Positions 23,109 through 31,722 of a stretch of 44,373 nucleotides of DNA are shown here, piece after piece. How positions within the stretch are numbered: position 1 is the stretch's first letter; every line of letters starts with the position of its first letter. Position numbers and translations under genes: made by a program. The stretch spans positions 1 to 44,373 of the forward strand of contig JAZNER010000040.1 in assembly GCA_045588675.1 (NCBI GenBank), in the 5' to 3' direction. The DNA is from SVTX01 sp045588675 (GTDB taxonomy: Bacteria > Bacillota > Clostridia > Oscillospirales > CAG-272). The notes beneath the pieces were generated by a model that did no database searches, was not told the DNA's origin, and was given only the letters and a program-made list of their open reading frames with translations.

Positions 23109-24209
23109 TTATACCTCCAAGAATATTCTTTCTTCAGTTTCTTTATTGAAGATAAATATCTTATTAGGCTTAATTGAATATTTTACAAATTCTACTGATT
23201 CATCAAGCTTTTTGTCAAGGTTGACGATTGAACGAATAATCGGGGTAGCTGCCGCGCTGTTTTCAGAAACAATGCTTACATCCCTTCCCATTACCTCAAT
23301 GCTCTTGAGCTTACAGGTCATAGGTCCGTTTTCATCAAGAACAAATCCCTCAGGACGAATACCTATGTGTACGGGCTGGTCTGCAATTCCCTTCGCGTCT
23401 GCAACCGCTTCTTCTCCAATGTAAATCTTGCCGTTCTCTACTCTGCCGTCAAATACATTTATCGGGGGTGTTCCCAAGAACTTCGCAACAAAGAGATTTA
23501 CAGGGCTGTCATATACATCCTGAGGTGCACCAATCTGCTGAACAACACCGCTCTTCATAACAACTATCATATCGGATATGCTCATAGCTTCCTCTTGGTC
23601 GTGTGTTACGAATACTGTTGTAATCTTGGTTTCTCTCTGAATTCTCTTGATTTCCTCACGGGTTTGAAGTCTGAGTCTTGCGTCAAGGTTAGAAAGAGGC
23701 TCGTCAAGGAGAAGCACGCGGGGCATTTTAACAAGCGCACGCGCAATCGCTACTCTCTGCTGCTGACCGCCCGACATTTCGCTGGGCTTTCTGTCAAGCA
23801 ATTCTTCAATTTGAACAAGTCTTGCCGCCGCAACTGTGCGCTCAAGCATTTCTTCTTTTGTGAGCTTGTCCGCCCCCTTAAGGTTCTGAAGGGGGAACAT
23901 GATATTCTGCTTAACAGTCATGTGCGGGTAGAGAGCATAGTTCTGGAAAACCAAGCCTACTCCTCTGTTCTCGGGAGCTAACTCTGTTACGTCGTCTTCT
24001 CCGAAGAAAATTTTTCCTCCCGTGGGCTTTTGAAGACCACAAATCATATAAAGCGTTGTACTTTTTCCGCAACCTGAAGGACCTAACAAGCCAATGAGCT
24101 TTCCGTCTGGAATTTCAAAGCTGAAATCATTAACTGCTACTACCTCTTCATTTGATTTTTTGTTTCGGCTGGGAAAAATTTTTGTTACATTTTGCAAAAC
24201 AACTTTCAT
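23109..24209 (-). CDS. ABC importer ATPase, UgpC/MsmK type
   Basis: The 366-residue cytoplasmic ATPase has Walker A GPSGCGKST (43-51), the Q-loop FQNYALYPHMTV, the signature MSGGQQQR near 144, Walker B RVLLLDEP, the D-loop SNLDARLR and the switch VTHDQEEA. A C-terminal TOBE/OB regulatory region (about 240-366) completes the usual MalK/UgpC architecture and length. The start has only a weak AGGATAGGGA ribosome site. It follows the RDD gene by 57 bp and precedes the permease by two bases. ATPases of this group can serve several sugar importers, but a second one is encoded in the maltodextrin operon, so this copy is probably specific. Confidence 0.92.
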   Translation of the reverse strand: MKVVLQNVTKIFPSRNKKSNEEVVAVNDFSFEIPDGKLIGLLGPSGCGKSTTLYMICGLQKPTGGKIFFGEDDVTELAPENRGVGLVFQNYALYPHMTVKQNIMFPLQNLKGADKLTKEEMLERTVAAARLVQIEELLDRKPSEMSGGQQQRVAIARALVKMPRVLLLDEPLSNLDARLRLQTREEIKRIQRETKITTVFVTHDQEEAMSISDMIVVMKSGVVQQIGAPQDVYDSPVNLFVAKFLGTPPINVFDGRVENGKIYIGEEAVADAKGIADQPVHIGIRPEGFVLDENGPMTCKLKSIEVMGRDVSIVSENSAAATPIIRSIVNLDKKLDESVEFVKYSIKPNKIFIFNKETEERIFLEV

Positions 24210-24266
24210 ATAGTCCCTATCCTTTTTTCATTTATTTAAAATTTTATTTACAAAAATTTTTTCTAA

Positions 24267-25028
24267 TCAATAATCTGCGCGGGCAACCTCGTCAGAATGA
24301 ATTTTCTTCTTGTAAGCGAGCTGTTCTTCAACGCTGTCAAAAATCATCTGGCTTGCATAATCCACAACAATTGTGTGCGAAAGCAGGTCGTGTATTACCG
24401 TATGGTTGGATGTTGCAAACAACAAAATGATTTGCAAAATAAGAATTCCTGCCAAAACGACAAGCCCGACAATTCCAATCGTACCGAAATAAACCATTAA
24501 AAGCATCAACACTGAAACCATAATTTCTATTGTATATTTACCCAAAATGGAACGGATTACAAGCATTACAGGTGTAATCTTAATGCCGTCCTCTCTCATT
24601 ACGCAAAGTCCGAATATCTTTTTGCCAAGCGTTTGCCCGTTTTTAAATATCAAGGGGATTACTACATCAAGGATAATAACCGCAAGCAATATGCCAAAGG
24701 AGGTAATTATCAATGTCAGGTTGACAACCATAGAGTAAGCGCGAACCGCTTCCTTATCACTTGCAAGTGCCGCGTACGCATCATCATAGCTTTGCTTATC
24801 GGCTTGCGAAAGATTATTATAATCTTCACTCGAAATATCAAAATCTATTCCATATTGCTGCTCATATTTTTCATAGTATGAATTTACCTTGTCATTCTGA
24901 GCATCGTATGAGAGCATCGCAGACATAAGATAGGCACATCCTACCGCCACTACACAAAAAATAATAGCGTCAAAAATAAATGCGGATATTCTCTTCCACA
25001 TATTAGCCTTTTGAATATCCAATATCAT
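24267..25028 (-). CDS. RDD-family membrane protein
   Basis: The 253-residue protein begins MILDIQKANMWKRISAFIFDAIIF, carrying the Arg/Asp residues that name the RDD family in its first membrane segment. It has a charged extracytoplasmic loop (about 47-90), a central GQTLGKKIFGLCVMREDG segment that is the second RDD hallmark, and further membrane segments ending near 215. Function is unsettled, with roles in ion exchange or small-molecule transport proposed for some members. The start at 25028 is preferred because a GGGGCG site precedes it. The ATG at 25043 lacks one. The gene lies directly downstream of the promoter at 25145-25173 and appears to be the first gene of the importer operon. Confidence 0.8.
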   Translation of the reverse strand: MILDIQKANMWKRISAFIFDAIIFCVVAVGCAYLMSAMLSYDAQNDKVNSYYEKYEQQYGIDFDISSEDYNNLSQADKQSYDDAYAALASDKEAVRAYSMVVNLTLIITSFGILLAVIILDVVIPLIFKNGQTLGKKIFGLCVMREDGIKITPVMLVIRSILGKYTIEIMVSVLMLLMVYFGTIGIVGLVVLAGILILQIILLFATSNHTVIHDLLSHTIVVDYASQMIFDSVEEQLAYKKKIHSDEVARADY

Positions 25029-25144
25029 TTTGCGACGCCCCATTTCTTAATTATTTTAGCCTCTTAAAGTGTTACAAAATTAACCATTTTACTGAAAATC
25101 CGCCAAATGCGCACAGTACTAACATTTTATCATTTTCACAATAT

Positions 25145-25173
25145 ATTATACCATGTTTTTCGACAGATTGCAA
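25145..25173 (-). promoter_or_regulatory. Promoter of the RDD-importer-nuclease operon
   Basis: On the minus strand TTGCAA (25168-25173), a 17-bp spacer and TATAAT (25145-25150). No other equally good minus-strand promoter was seen before the end of the operon at 16363, so about 8.7 kb may be transcribed from here. Confidence 0.75.
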
Positions 25174-25327
25174 GTGTAAAATTTATATTATTTATTAAAA
25201 ATTGTTTTTTATGTTTAAATTTTAAATATATAATAATAAAAAAATGTGCATATTTCTTTAATTGCTTAGAACAATAATAGTAAACGCTTCCCTGCAATCA
25301 AATGTATTGAAAAAAGAAGGTAATATT

Positions 25328-25498
25328 ATGAACAACCAGAAAAATAATATAAAACAAAAGCAAAACAAATCCTGGTACGAAAAAGCAAACGGCAGAGAAC
25401 GAGAGAAAGACCCGCTTGCTCCCGACCCTCCCGTACCAAACAGGGCGCATACCGAAATGCGCACCGATTTTCCTCCCGAGTTCCCCGATAACAAGTGA
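25328..25498 (+). CDS. Small hydrophilic protein of unknown function
   Basis: The 56-residue frame begins MNNQKNNIKQKQNKSWYEKA and ends in a Pro- and acid-rich tail (DPLAPDPPVPN, then TDFPPEFPDNK). It has an AGAAGG ribosome site nine bases ahead of the ATG and a strong terminator six bases after the stop. No signal peptide, membrane segment or cysteine is present. I do not recognise a family. It is the only plus-strand gene between two large minus-strand importer operons. The Lys/Asn-rich start and Pro-rich end suggest an unstructured protein. The upstream 280 bp are AT-rich and hold no clear plus-strand promoter. Confidence 0.55.
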   Translation: MNNQKNNIKQKQNKSWYEKANGREREKDPLAPDPPVPNRAHTEMRTDFPPEFPDNK

Positions 25499-25504
25499 AA
25501 ACTC

Positions 25505-25536
25505 AAAAAAGGTGCTGTAAAAACAGCACCTTTTTT
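25505..25536. terminator. Strong bidirectional terminator
   Basis: AAAAAAGGTGCTGT and ACAGCACCTTTTTT form a perfect 14-bp stem with a 4-nt A loop. It serves the small plus-strand gene and the minus-strand maltodextrin operon that ends at 25618. Confidence 0.9.
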
Positions 25537-25617
25537 CTTTTGCTTTCGGAAATCAAAGGTAAAACAGTGAGAAGTTTATCTCCCTGTTTTTTGTAGTGCA
25601 TTTATACACAATTAATG

Positions 25618-27504
25618 TTAAACTATAATAATATCAAGCTCACTGTCCTTGATGCTTATCATAGCTTCGTCAAGCTCAATAGCAACCTTTTCGCCAACAG
25701 CAACATCGCTCTCGGCAATAATCGTACTATCTCCAATCTTGATTTTTGCAAACTTTCGTTCGCCGTAATCAAGAAGCTCATAAGCTTCACCCCAAAGAAC
25801 AGCTCCCTCAATATTTGAAGAAAGCTTAACAGCAGAGGCATCAAAGATATATTCAAGAGGTGTGCGGAAAATCTTTGTTCCCTTGCAGGCAAATAATTTT
25901 TCGCTTATTTTCCTCGGAGCAGGAACTCTGTGTCCTGCAAACGACATATAGAAATTATAGCACTTCTTACCGTCACATTCTTCCTTTTCCTTAATGAATG
26001 TACCTGCCAAAACATTCGTCCTGTTTAACGGCTCAACATTGCAAGCGCTGATTTGAATACGGCTCATATCAATATCAAAGGAAACCTCGTCACCTATATT
26101 ATACTTCGGCTCGCCGTATGCAAGTGAGAATACTGTCAATTCACCGATATTCAAGAAGTACAAGGTCTTGGCATCAATTTGTTCAATCCACTGCACAGAC
26201 GCCTTGCCTGCCCCCACTCCAATCTTAACTGCATCGGTAGGAATAACCAGCTCTGCTTCTCTCGCGTCGGAGGTGACAACTGCACTTGGAAGAGCAAACC
26301 TTTGTCCTTCAAAGCAAATATTTCGGTCAATTACCGAAACGCCTATAATATTCTCATCAGGTATTCTTCGTCTTATGCTCTGCTCTGTTTCCTTGTCGAA
26401 AACATGGAACTTACGCTTGCTGATAGCAATATCAACAATATCTCCTCTGCGAACCATAGTGTCGGGCTCTGCCTTAATAATAATAGCTCCACTCTGAGCG
26501 TCGGGTGTTTCAAGATTGAGGTTGGCGTAAATCAATGTTTCTCCGCCAAGAACTTCTACTACGCTGACAACAGCTCTCGCTCTCGCCCAGAATTCCGCAT
26601 CAAGAGAAGAATTATAAATCTTAACATCATCGGGTCTGATACCAAATACAACGGGATGCTCGCCGTCCATATACTTGACAAGTATCTTGTCCGCTTGTGT
26701 GTAGCTCATATTAATTTCAGTTCCGCAATTGAAATTAAATCGAACATTTTTGCCCTCTTTTTTAACCGTCGCATCAAAGAAATTCATTTGAGGTGTACCG
26801 ATAAAGCCCGCCACGAACATATTGTCGGGATATTTGTAAAGATTTATCGGTGTATCTATCTGCTGAATATAACCCGATTTCATAACAACAATTCTTGTAC
26901 CCATTGTCATAGCTTCAACCTGGTCGTGAGTTACATAAATGAATGTTGTCTGCAATCTTTCGTGAAGCCTTGATATTTCTGCTCTCATAGCAGAACGAAG
27001 CTTCGCGTCAAGATTGGAAAGAGGCTCGTCAAGCAAGAAAACCTTTGGGTTTCTTACGATTGCACGGCCGAGAGCAACTCTCTGTCTTTGTCCTCCCGAA
27101 AGAGCCTTTGGCTTTCTTTCAAGGTATTCGGTAATGCCGAGAATTCTTGCTGCCTCGATTACCTTGGCGTGTATCTCTTCATTTGGAATATGCATTGTGC
27201 GCAGAGAGAACGCCATATTATCATAAACGCTCATATGCGGATACAAAGCATAGTTTTGGAAAACCATTGCAATATTACGCTCCTTTGGCTCAAAATCATT
27301 AACAACAACATTGTCAATGCGAAGCTCGCCTGCTGTAATATCCTCAAGCCCCGCAATCATTCGCAGAGTTGTGGACTTGCCGCAGCCCGAAGGACCTACA
27401 AATACGATAAACTCCTTGTCTTCTATTTCCATACTGAAGTCATTGACAGCCTTGACTCCGCCGTCATACACTTTATAAATATGTTTCAATGACAAACTTG
27501 CCAT
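25618..27504 (-). CDS. MalK/MsmK-type ABC ATPase with an extended C-terminus
   Basis: The 628-residue ATPase has Walker A GPSGCGKST (37-45), FQNYALYPHMSV, the signature LSGGQRQR near 136, Walker B VFLLDEP, SNLDAKLR and VTHDQVEA. A TOBE/OB regulatory region follows from about 240 to 370 (FGIRPDDVKIY, GGETLIYANL). Ordinary MalK-type proteins end there, but this one continues for about 260 residues. The extra part contains more beta-rich, TOBE-like segments such as VQWIEQIDAKTLYFLNIGEL and FAKIKIGDSTIIAES. The start at 27504 follows AAAGG. It is the last gene of the malQ-led operon and should energise the maltodextrin permeases. The role of the tail is unknown, with sugar or protein binding for regulation possible. 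Confidence 0.9.
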   Translation of the reverse strand: MASLSLKHIYKVYDGGVKAVNDFSMEIEDKEFIVFVGPSGCGKSTTLRMIAGLEDITAGELRIDNVVVNDFEPKERNIAMVFQNYALYPHMSVYDNMAFSLRTMHIPNEEIHAKVIEAARILGITEYLERKPKALSGGQRQRVALGRAIVRNPKVFLLDEPLSNLDAKLRSAMRAEISRLHERLQTTFIYVTHDQVEAMTMGTRIVVMKSGYIQQIDTPINLYKYPDNMFVAGFIGTPQMNFFDATVKKEGKNVRFNFNCGTEINMSYTQADKILVKYMDGEHPVVFGIRPDDVKIYNSSLDAEFWARARAVVSVVEVLGGETLIYANLNLETPDAQSGAIIIKAEPDTMVRRGDIVDIAISKRKFHVFDKETEQSIRRRIPDENIIGVSVIDRNICFEGQRFALPSAVVTSDAREAELVIPTDAVKIGVGAGKASVQWIEQIDAKTLYFLNIGELTVFSLAYGEPKYNIGDEVSFDIDMSRIQISACNVEPLNRTNVLAGTFIKEKEECDGKKCYNFYMSFAGHRVPAPRKISEKLFACKGTKIFRTPLEYIFDASAVKLSSNIEGAVLWGEAYELLDYGERKFAKIKIGDSTIIAESDVAVGEKVAIELDEAMISIKDSELDIIIV

Positions 27505-27676
27505 AACAATCCTTTCATCTGCCAATTGTGGCATTTAAATAAAATTAGTCACTTTAAAATTACTATTGATTTTGGTGGAAGCTTCAGATTTCCCTCTCCC
27601 TCCAATATTTCATAATATTGACAATTTCAGCTCTCACCCTTTGAGTGTTCAAATCTCGACTGAAAGCAATCCTCTG

Positions 27677-28636
27677 CTATCCTTTAACTGCTCCGCCCGT
27701 TACGCCCTGAACATAATACTTCTGCAACCACATAAAGAGCGCTGTAATCGGCGTAGCTACAATTACTGCCGCCGCACAGAAGGTCGTGAAGTATTGCTGT
27801 ATCATTTCTCTTTCAAGCCACCTATACATTCCGAGAGAGACAGTGTACATTCCCGTATCCGGAACGCCTGACATAATGTAAGACACAAAAATGTAGTCGC
27901 ACCAAGGAGCGATAAAGCTAATCAGGATAGTATAAATTATGATTGATTTACTTAGCGGTAATATAATTTTCCAGAAAACTCTTGAACGGCTTGCACCGTC
28001 AATTCTTGCCGCCTCGTCAAGAGATTTTGGCACTGTATCAAAAAATCCCTTTGCTATATAATAGCTAAGCGCCGCTCCTGCCGAGTAAACGATTATTAAG
28101 CTCAAATGCGATTGATAATTATTAGGCAGGAGGATTTTTAACAGGAAATACACCGCCGACATACTCATAAAGCCCGGAAACATTCCAAGAATGAGCATTA
28201 CATTCATCATAGGTTTTCTCGCCTTAAACTTAATTCGGCTGAATGCATATGACACCGCAAGCACGAAAACTGTTGTGATTGTACAGCTGATTATAGAAAT
28301 AAGCAGAGTGTTTCCGTACCACCTTAAAAACTGTGTTTCAAAAAACAGCCTTTTATAATTGTCAAGTGTCCAGGTCTGCGGAAAAAATGTGGCGCTCCAC
28401 GCGCCGCTCTCTCCTCTGAAGGATTGAATTACCAAATAAATCAAAGGAATTATCCAGATTATTGACAATACAGTAAGCACTGTCTGGCCCACTGTGTTGC
28501 CAACTATTCTTTTGAATTTCATACCAAAGCGTCTTGTTCTCTTTGGCGGCATAAGCTCGGCTTCAAGCTTATCTATTGCCTCCCAATTTGTTTCGGGGGC
28601 ACTATTTTCATTAAGATTAATATTCTTTTCACTCAT
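27677..28636 (-). CDS. Maltodextrin ABC permease, MalG-like
   Basis: The 319-residue protein has a 45-residue cytoplasmic N-terminus, six membrane segments, and an EAA loop read as PKSLDEAARIDGASRSRVFW followed by KIILPLSKS. The C-terminus QKYYVQGVTGGAVKG is characteristic of MalG and MdxG proteins. Its ATG overlaps the MalF-like stop (ATGA), so the two are translationally coupled. It would import maltodextrins together with the MalF-like subunit, the binding lipoprotein and the extended ATPase. The following 172-bp gap before the ATPase gene shows only a weak AT hairpin. Confidence 0.9.
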   Translation of the reverse strand: MSEKNINLNENSAPETNWEAIDKLEAELMPPKRTRRFGMKFKRIVGNTVGQTVLTVLSIIWIIPLIYLVIQSFRGESGAWSATFFPQTWTLDNYKRLFFETQFLRWYGNTLLISIISCTITTVFVLAVSYAFSRIKFKARKPMMNVMLILGMFPGFMSMSAVYFLLKILLPNNYQSHLSLIIVYSAGAALSYYIAKGFFDTVPKSLDEAARIDGASRSRVFWKIILPLSKSIIIYTILISFIAPWCDYIFVSYIMSGVPDTGMYTVSLGMYRWLEREMIQQYFTTFCAAAVIVATPITALFMWLQKYYVQGVTGGAVKG

Positions 28637-30177
28637 TGGAAATTATCCTCCCCCTTGACCGCTGACGACTTATTGTAAACTACAAGTGAAAACACAGCTG
28701 AAATTATAAAGACAAGAATACCGATTACAGAAGCAAGCTTATAGTTCCTGTCTGTTCCAAGAGAAAGCTTATACAGCCAAGTAATCAGAAGGTCTGTTCC
28801 CTTTGCTCCGTCGGTATATAGATGAATGTCACCCGGACCGCCTCCGCTCAACAGATAAATTACGTTAAAGTTATTTATATTTCCTATAAACTGTGTGATA
28901 AGGTACGGTCCTGTTACAAACAGCATATAAGGAAGCGTTATTTTGAAAAATCTTCTTGCAGGACTTGCTCCGTCAATTCTCGCCGACTCATACAAATCCT
29001 CGGGAATATTCATCAAAATTCCGCTACACATAAGCATACTGTAAGGAACACCAATCCACATATTTACTAAAATTATGCAAATTCTTGTAGTATTGATATC
29101 AAGCCCGAATTGCAGGTGATATCCGAATGTTCGCTCAATAAACTGGGTAATGATACCGCCTCCGCTGCCAAAACTACCTCCTCCCGTGTCAAGCATTTTC
29201 GACATAATCAGGAGAGATACAAACTGCGGAACGGCAATCGTTGCGACAAAAAGTGTTCTGTAAAGCTTTTTAAGCTGAATTCCCTTTTTATTAATTAGCA
29301 TAGCAAGCAGCATTCCTAAAAAATAGCTTGAAAATGTTGCAGCTACCGCCCATAAAAGTGTCCACCATAAAACTCTGAAGAAGGTTGCACCGAGTGACGA
29401 GCCCTCTTCGAAAAGCTCACCAAAGTTTTGAAATCCAACCCACTCGAAGAGGTGCTCCGGTACCTCGTGGTTGGCATCGTAGTTGGTGAAAGCAATCAAT
29501 ATCATCGTGACGAGCGGCACTATTGTAAACAGGAAAAGTCCCACCATTGGGAGCGACAGAAGTGTTATGTGAAATTTGCTGTCAAGGAAATTTTTTGTAT
29601 CCTTGCTAAAGCTATCGGGAAGCCTTCCGATAATTCTGTTCTGCTCTATTGCATAGCTCTCCTTTACTGAGGCAAAATAGCAGAATACGAAGAAAAGGAT
29701 CACAAAAAGTGTCAATATTCCATAAAGTATTATATGAAATGAGTTATCTCCCGCAACCTTTACATATTCTCCAAGCTCATCATTCCAGATATCTGAAACG
29801 TGAGTTTCAACCCGTCCGATATTTCCACCTGTGAATATGTTTTCAAAGAACATTCCAAGATATCTTCCGCCAAACAAAAGCATATAGCCTATGAAAAGAA
29901 ATTCAAGCAACAAATAAATAAGTCCTCTTATTATCTGCCCCCTCAATATGTGGCCAAAGCCCATAAACAGATAGGATATTTTAGTCACACTGTTTCCATA
30001 CCGAAAATTAGAAAGGATCTCGCGGGCGGCTTTATAAATTGAAACAAAGAAGCCTGTAAAGCCTTTGCCAAGCCCTGCCCAAAAGCCACAAAATCCACGC
30101 CAAAATCCTTTTGCGCCTTGCTTGATCTTATAAGCAAGCTTTTGCGTGCCGGTCATTTTGTAATAGTCAATATCCAC
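28633..30177 (-). CDS. Maltodextrin ABC permease, MalF-like
   Basis: The 514-residue protein has a long N-terminal part. An aromatic and glycine-rich amphipathic stretch (GFWRGFCGFWAGLGKGF near 23-40) is followed by two extra membrane segments and an extracytoplasmic loop before the usual six-segment core that starts near 215 (LLSLPMVGLFLFTIVPLVT). The EAA loop is PEDLYESARIDGASPARRFF. Its total length equals that of E. coli MalF, but the extra sequence is placed and composed differently. Translation starts at GTG (30175-30177), eight bases after GGAGG. It follows the binding-protein gene across a stable intercistronic hairpin. Confidence 0.9.
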   Translation of the reverse strand: MDIDYYKMTGTQKLAYKIKQGAKGFWRGFCGFWAGLGKGFTGFFVSIYKAAREILSNFRYGNSVTKISYLFMGFGHILRGQIIRGLIYLLLEFLFIGYMLLFGGRYLGMFFENIFTGGNIGRVETHVSDIWNDELGEYVKVAGDNSFHIILYGILTLFVILFFVFCYFASVKESYAIEQNRIIGRLPDSFSKDTKNFLDSKFHITLLSLPMVGLFLFTIVPLVTMILIAFTNYDANHEVPEHLFEWVGFQNFGELFEEGSSLGATFFRVLWWTLLWAVAATFSSYFLGMLLAMLINKKGIQLKKLYRTLFVATIAVPQFVSLLIMSKMLDTGGGSFGSGGGIITQFIERTFGYHLQFGLDINTTRICIILVNMWIGVPYSMLMCSGILMNIPEDLYESARIDGASPARRFFKITLPYMLFVTGPYLITQFIGNINNFNVIYLLSGGGPGDIHLYTDGAKGTDLLITWLYKLSLGTDRNYKLASVIGILVFIISAVFSLVVYNKSSAVKGEDNFQ

Positions 30178-30239
30178 AATCCGACCTCCTCGTTTTGTTA
30201 CTGTAACTCGGTAAAAACCGAAAAATACATTTAGTTAAA

Positions 30240-30268
30240 GATGGGCAAGGGTCAATCCCTCGCCCATC
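30240..30268 (-). promoter_or_regulatory. Intercistronic hairpin after the maltodextrin-binding protein gene
   Basis: GATGGGCAAGGG and CCCTCGCCCATC form a 12-bp stem with one A-C mismatch and a 5-nt loop, 14 bp after the binding-protein stop. A weak T-tract follows on the minus strand. It may partly terminate transcription or protect the binding-protein mRNA, giving more binding protein than permease. Confidence 0.6.
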
Positions 30269-30282
30269 GGTTTTATTAAAAA

Positions 30283-31560
30283 TTACTTGCTGATCTGTGC
30301 ACAGAGTGCATCAAGGTACTCCTGAAGCTGTGCATCTGTAATCTTGGTACCGTCTGCCTTTGCAGTAACCAAAGGAGTGATAAGGCTTGACATAGGTGTC
30401 CAATAATTGCCGGGAACTCCCTTCTGAGCGCGATTAAACGGAGCCTGCGCCATTACTGCACCGATTACAAGGTCACCTGTAACTGCATCCATCTCGGCTA
30501 CGACCTTATTCGTAGGTCCAAAGCCGCGAGTTTCAAATCTCTTTAGCTGGTTTTCCTGATTTGTAAGCCATTGAGCAAGCTTGTGAGCCTCACCCTTGTT
30601 CTGACTGTAACCGTTAACGCCTATAAGCTTATACCCCATATATCCGCTGAGTTGAACGTCCTTACCGCCAATCTTAGCTGTGGGAAGCTTACAAACGCCC
30701 ATATTTTCACCAAGTAGATTCTTAATTGAAGTTGCACTCCAAGTTCCGCTGATTACAGCAGCAGCCTCGGTTTTACCGTCTGCATTAGGAGTAAATGCGG
30801 CAATCATCTTTGAGTCATCCGTCTGAACAACAAGTCCATCTCTTGAAACATAGTCGCGAAGCGCCTTCATAACTGCAAGGCCGTCAGCGTTATTGTAATT
30901 GATAGCAACTGACTGCTCAACCATATTTTCATTGTAGGTTACCTCATATTTCAAATCAGGGTTTGTAAAGAAGAAGCTTGAAAGATACCAACCATCGTCA
31001 TTAAGCTTGAAGTGTACCTTCTTGCCCGCCGCTTCTGCCACATCAAGCATTCTGTCAAGGCTCGTAAGGTCATCCTCATTTGTGAACACTCTCTTATCGT
31101 AATATACGAAATAGCAGTTGTCACCTGTGCTGGGATATGCGTAAAGCCGCTCTTCACCGTTAACTGTGAGAGTAGCCGCATCAATTGAACCTGGTGTATT
31201 GATTTCCTTAACATTCGTTTCTATTGAGCCGCCTACACGGGCAAGTGCTCCGCCCGCATAAAGCTTATTTATCTGGTCACTTGCAAAGCTATACACATCG
31301 GGTCCCGCCATAACGTCATTAAGAACCTTATCGGCGGAGTCGCTTTCACTCTGCACACCGTAGAGAAACTTATATGTGTTGTGGGGATTTGCCGCAGCAT
31401 ATGCCTCGCACATTTCCTTAAGCATAGCCTGGTCTTCCTCAGCACCCCAAACAGTCAAGGTGTAATGCTTACCCTCAACCTGTCCGCCGCTACACGCAAC
31501 GAGAGAAGCAAGCATAAGAAGTGCGATAAAGCAAACTAAATTCTTCTTAAATAATTTCAT
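30283..31560 (-). CDS. Maltodextrin-binding lipoprotein, MalE/MdxE-like
   Basis: The 425-residue exported protein has a signal peptide with lipobox LVAC (Cys23) and the type 1 solute-binding fold. It opens with YTLTVWGAEEDQAMLKEM near 33-50 and a TYKFLYG strand, then DVYSFASDQINKLYAGGAL, GTWSATSIKNLLGEN, and LSGYMGYKLIGVNGYSQNKG near 310. The VWG-x-D/E-start and the malQ, malF, malG neighbours point to maltose or maltodextrin binding. AAAGGG precedes the ATG. Hairpins lie on both sides of the gene, so its expression may be set apart from malQ and the permeases. Confidence 0.88.
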   Translation of the reverse strand: MKLFKKNLVCFIALLMLASLVACSGGQVEGKHYTLTVWGAEEDQAMLKEMCEAYAAANPHNTYKFLYGVQSESDSADKVLNDVMAGPDVYSFASDQINKLYAGGALARVGGSIETNVKEINTPGSIDAATLTVNGEERLYAYPSTGDNCYFVYYDKRVFTNEDDLTSLDRMLDVAEAAGKKVHFKLNDDGWYLSSFFFTNPDLKYEVTYNENMVEQSVAINYNNADGLAVMKALRDYVSRDGLVVQTDDSKMIAAFTPNADGKTEAAAVISGTWSATSIKNLLGENMGVCKLPTAKIGGKDVQLSGYMGYKLIGVNGYSQNKGEAHKLAQWLTNQENQLKRFETRGFGPTNKVVAEMDAVTGDLVIGAVMAQAPFNRAQKGVPGNYWTPMSSLITPLVTAKADGTKITDAQLQEYLDALCAQISK

Positions 31561-31625
31561 ATTATATCCCTTTCGAAACTGTTATAGTATGAATAATCTT
31601 AAAATTCTTATTACTCAAAATCAGC

Positions 31626-31654
31626 AGAGGTAGGGGCATTTGCCCTACCCCTCT
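31626..31654 (-). promoter_or_regulatory. Intercistronic hairpin between malQ and the binding-protein gene
   Basis: AGAGGTAGGGGCA and TGCCCTACCCCTCT form a GC-rich stem with small bulges. On the minus strand it follows malQ by about 70 bp and precedes the binding-protein start by about 65 bp. The flanking T-run is better on the plus strand, so on the minus strand it is more likely an attenuator or processing stem than a full terminator. A weak TTGAGT-17-TATTCA lies downstream and might start a second transcript. Confidence 0.5.
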
Positions 31655-31722
31655 GTTTTTATTATTTAACAATAATTTGTAATTTAAACTTAAATTTTAA
31701 AATTACTTCTTTGTTGCTTTAA

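Noticed and set aside
25044..25327. tRNA or riboswitch in the AT-rich gap between the two importer operons
   Set aside because: Apart from the minus-strand promoter at 25145-25173 only low-complexity A/T sequence is present, with no stable fold.
25618..27504. Extended ATPase as an accidental fusion of two adjacent genes
   Set aside because: The frame is continuous, codon use looks uniform, no internal ribosome site was noticed, and the tail resembles the preceding beta-rich regulatory domain rather than an unrelated protein.
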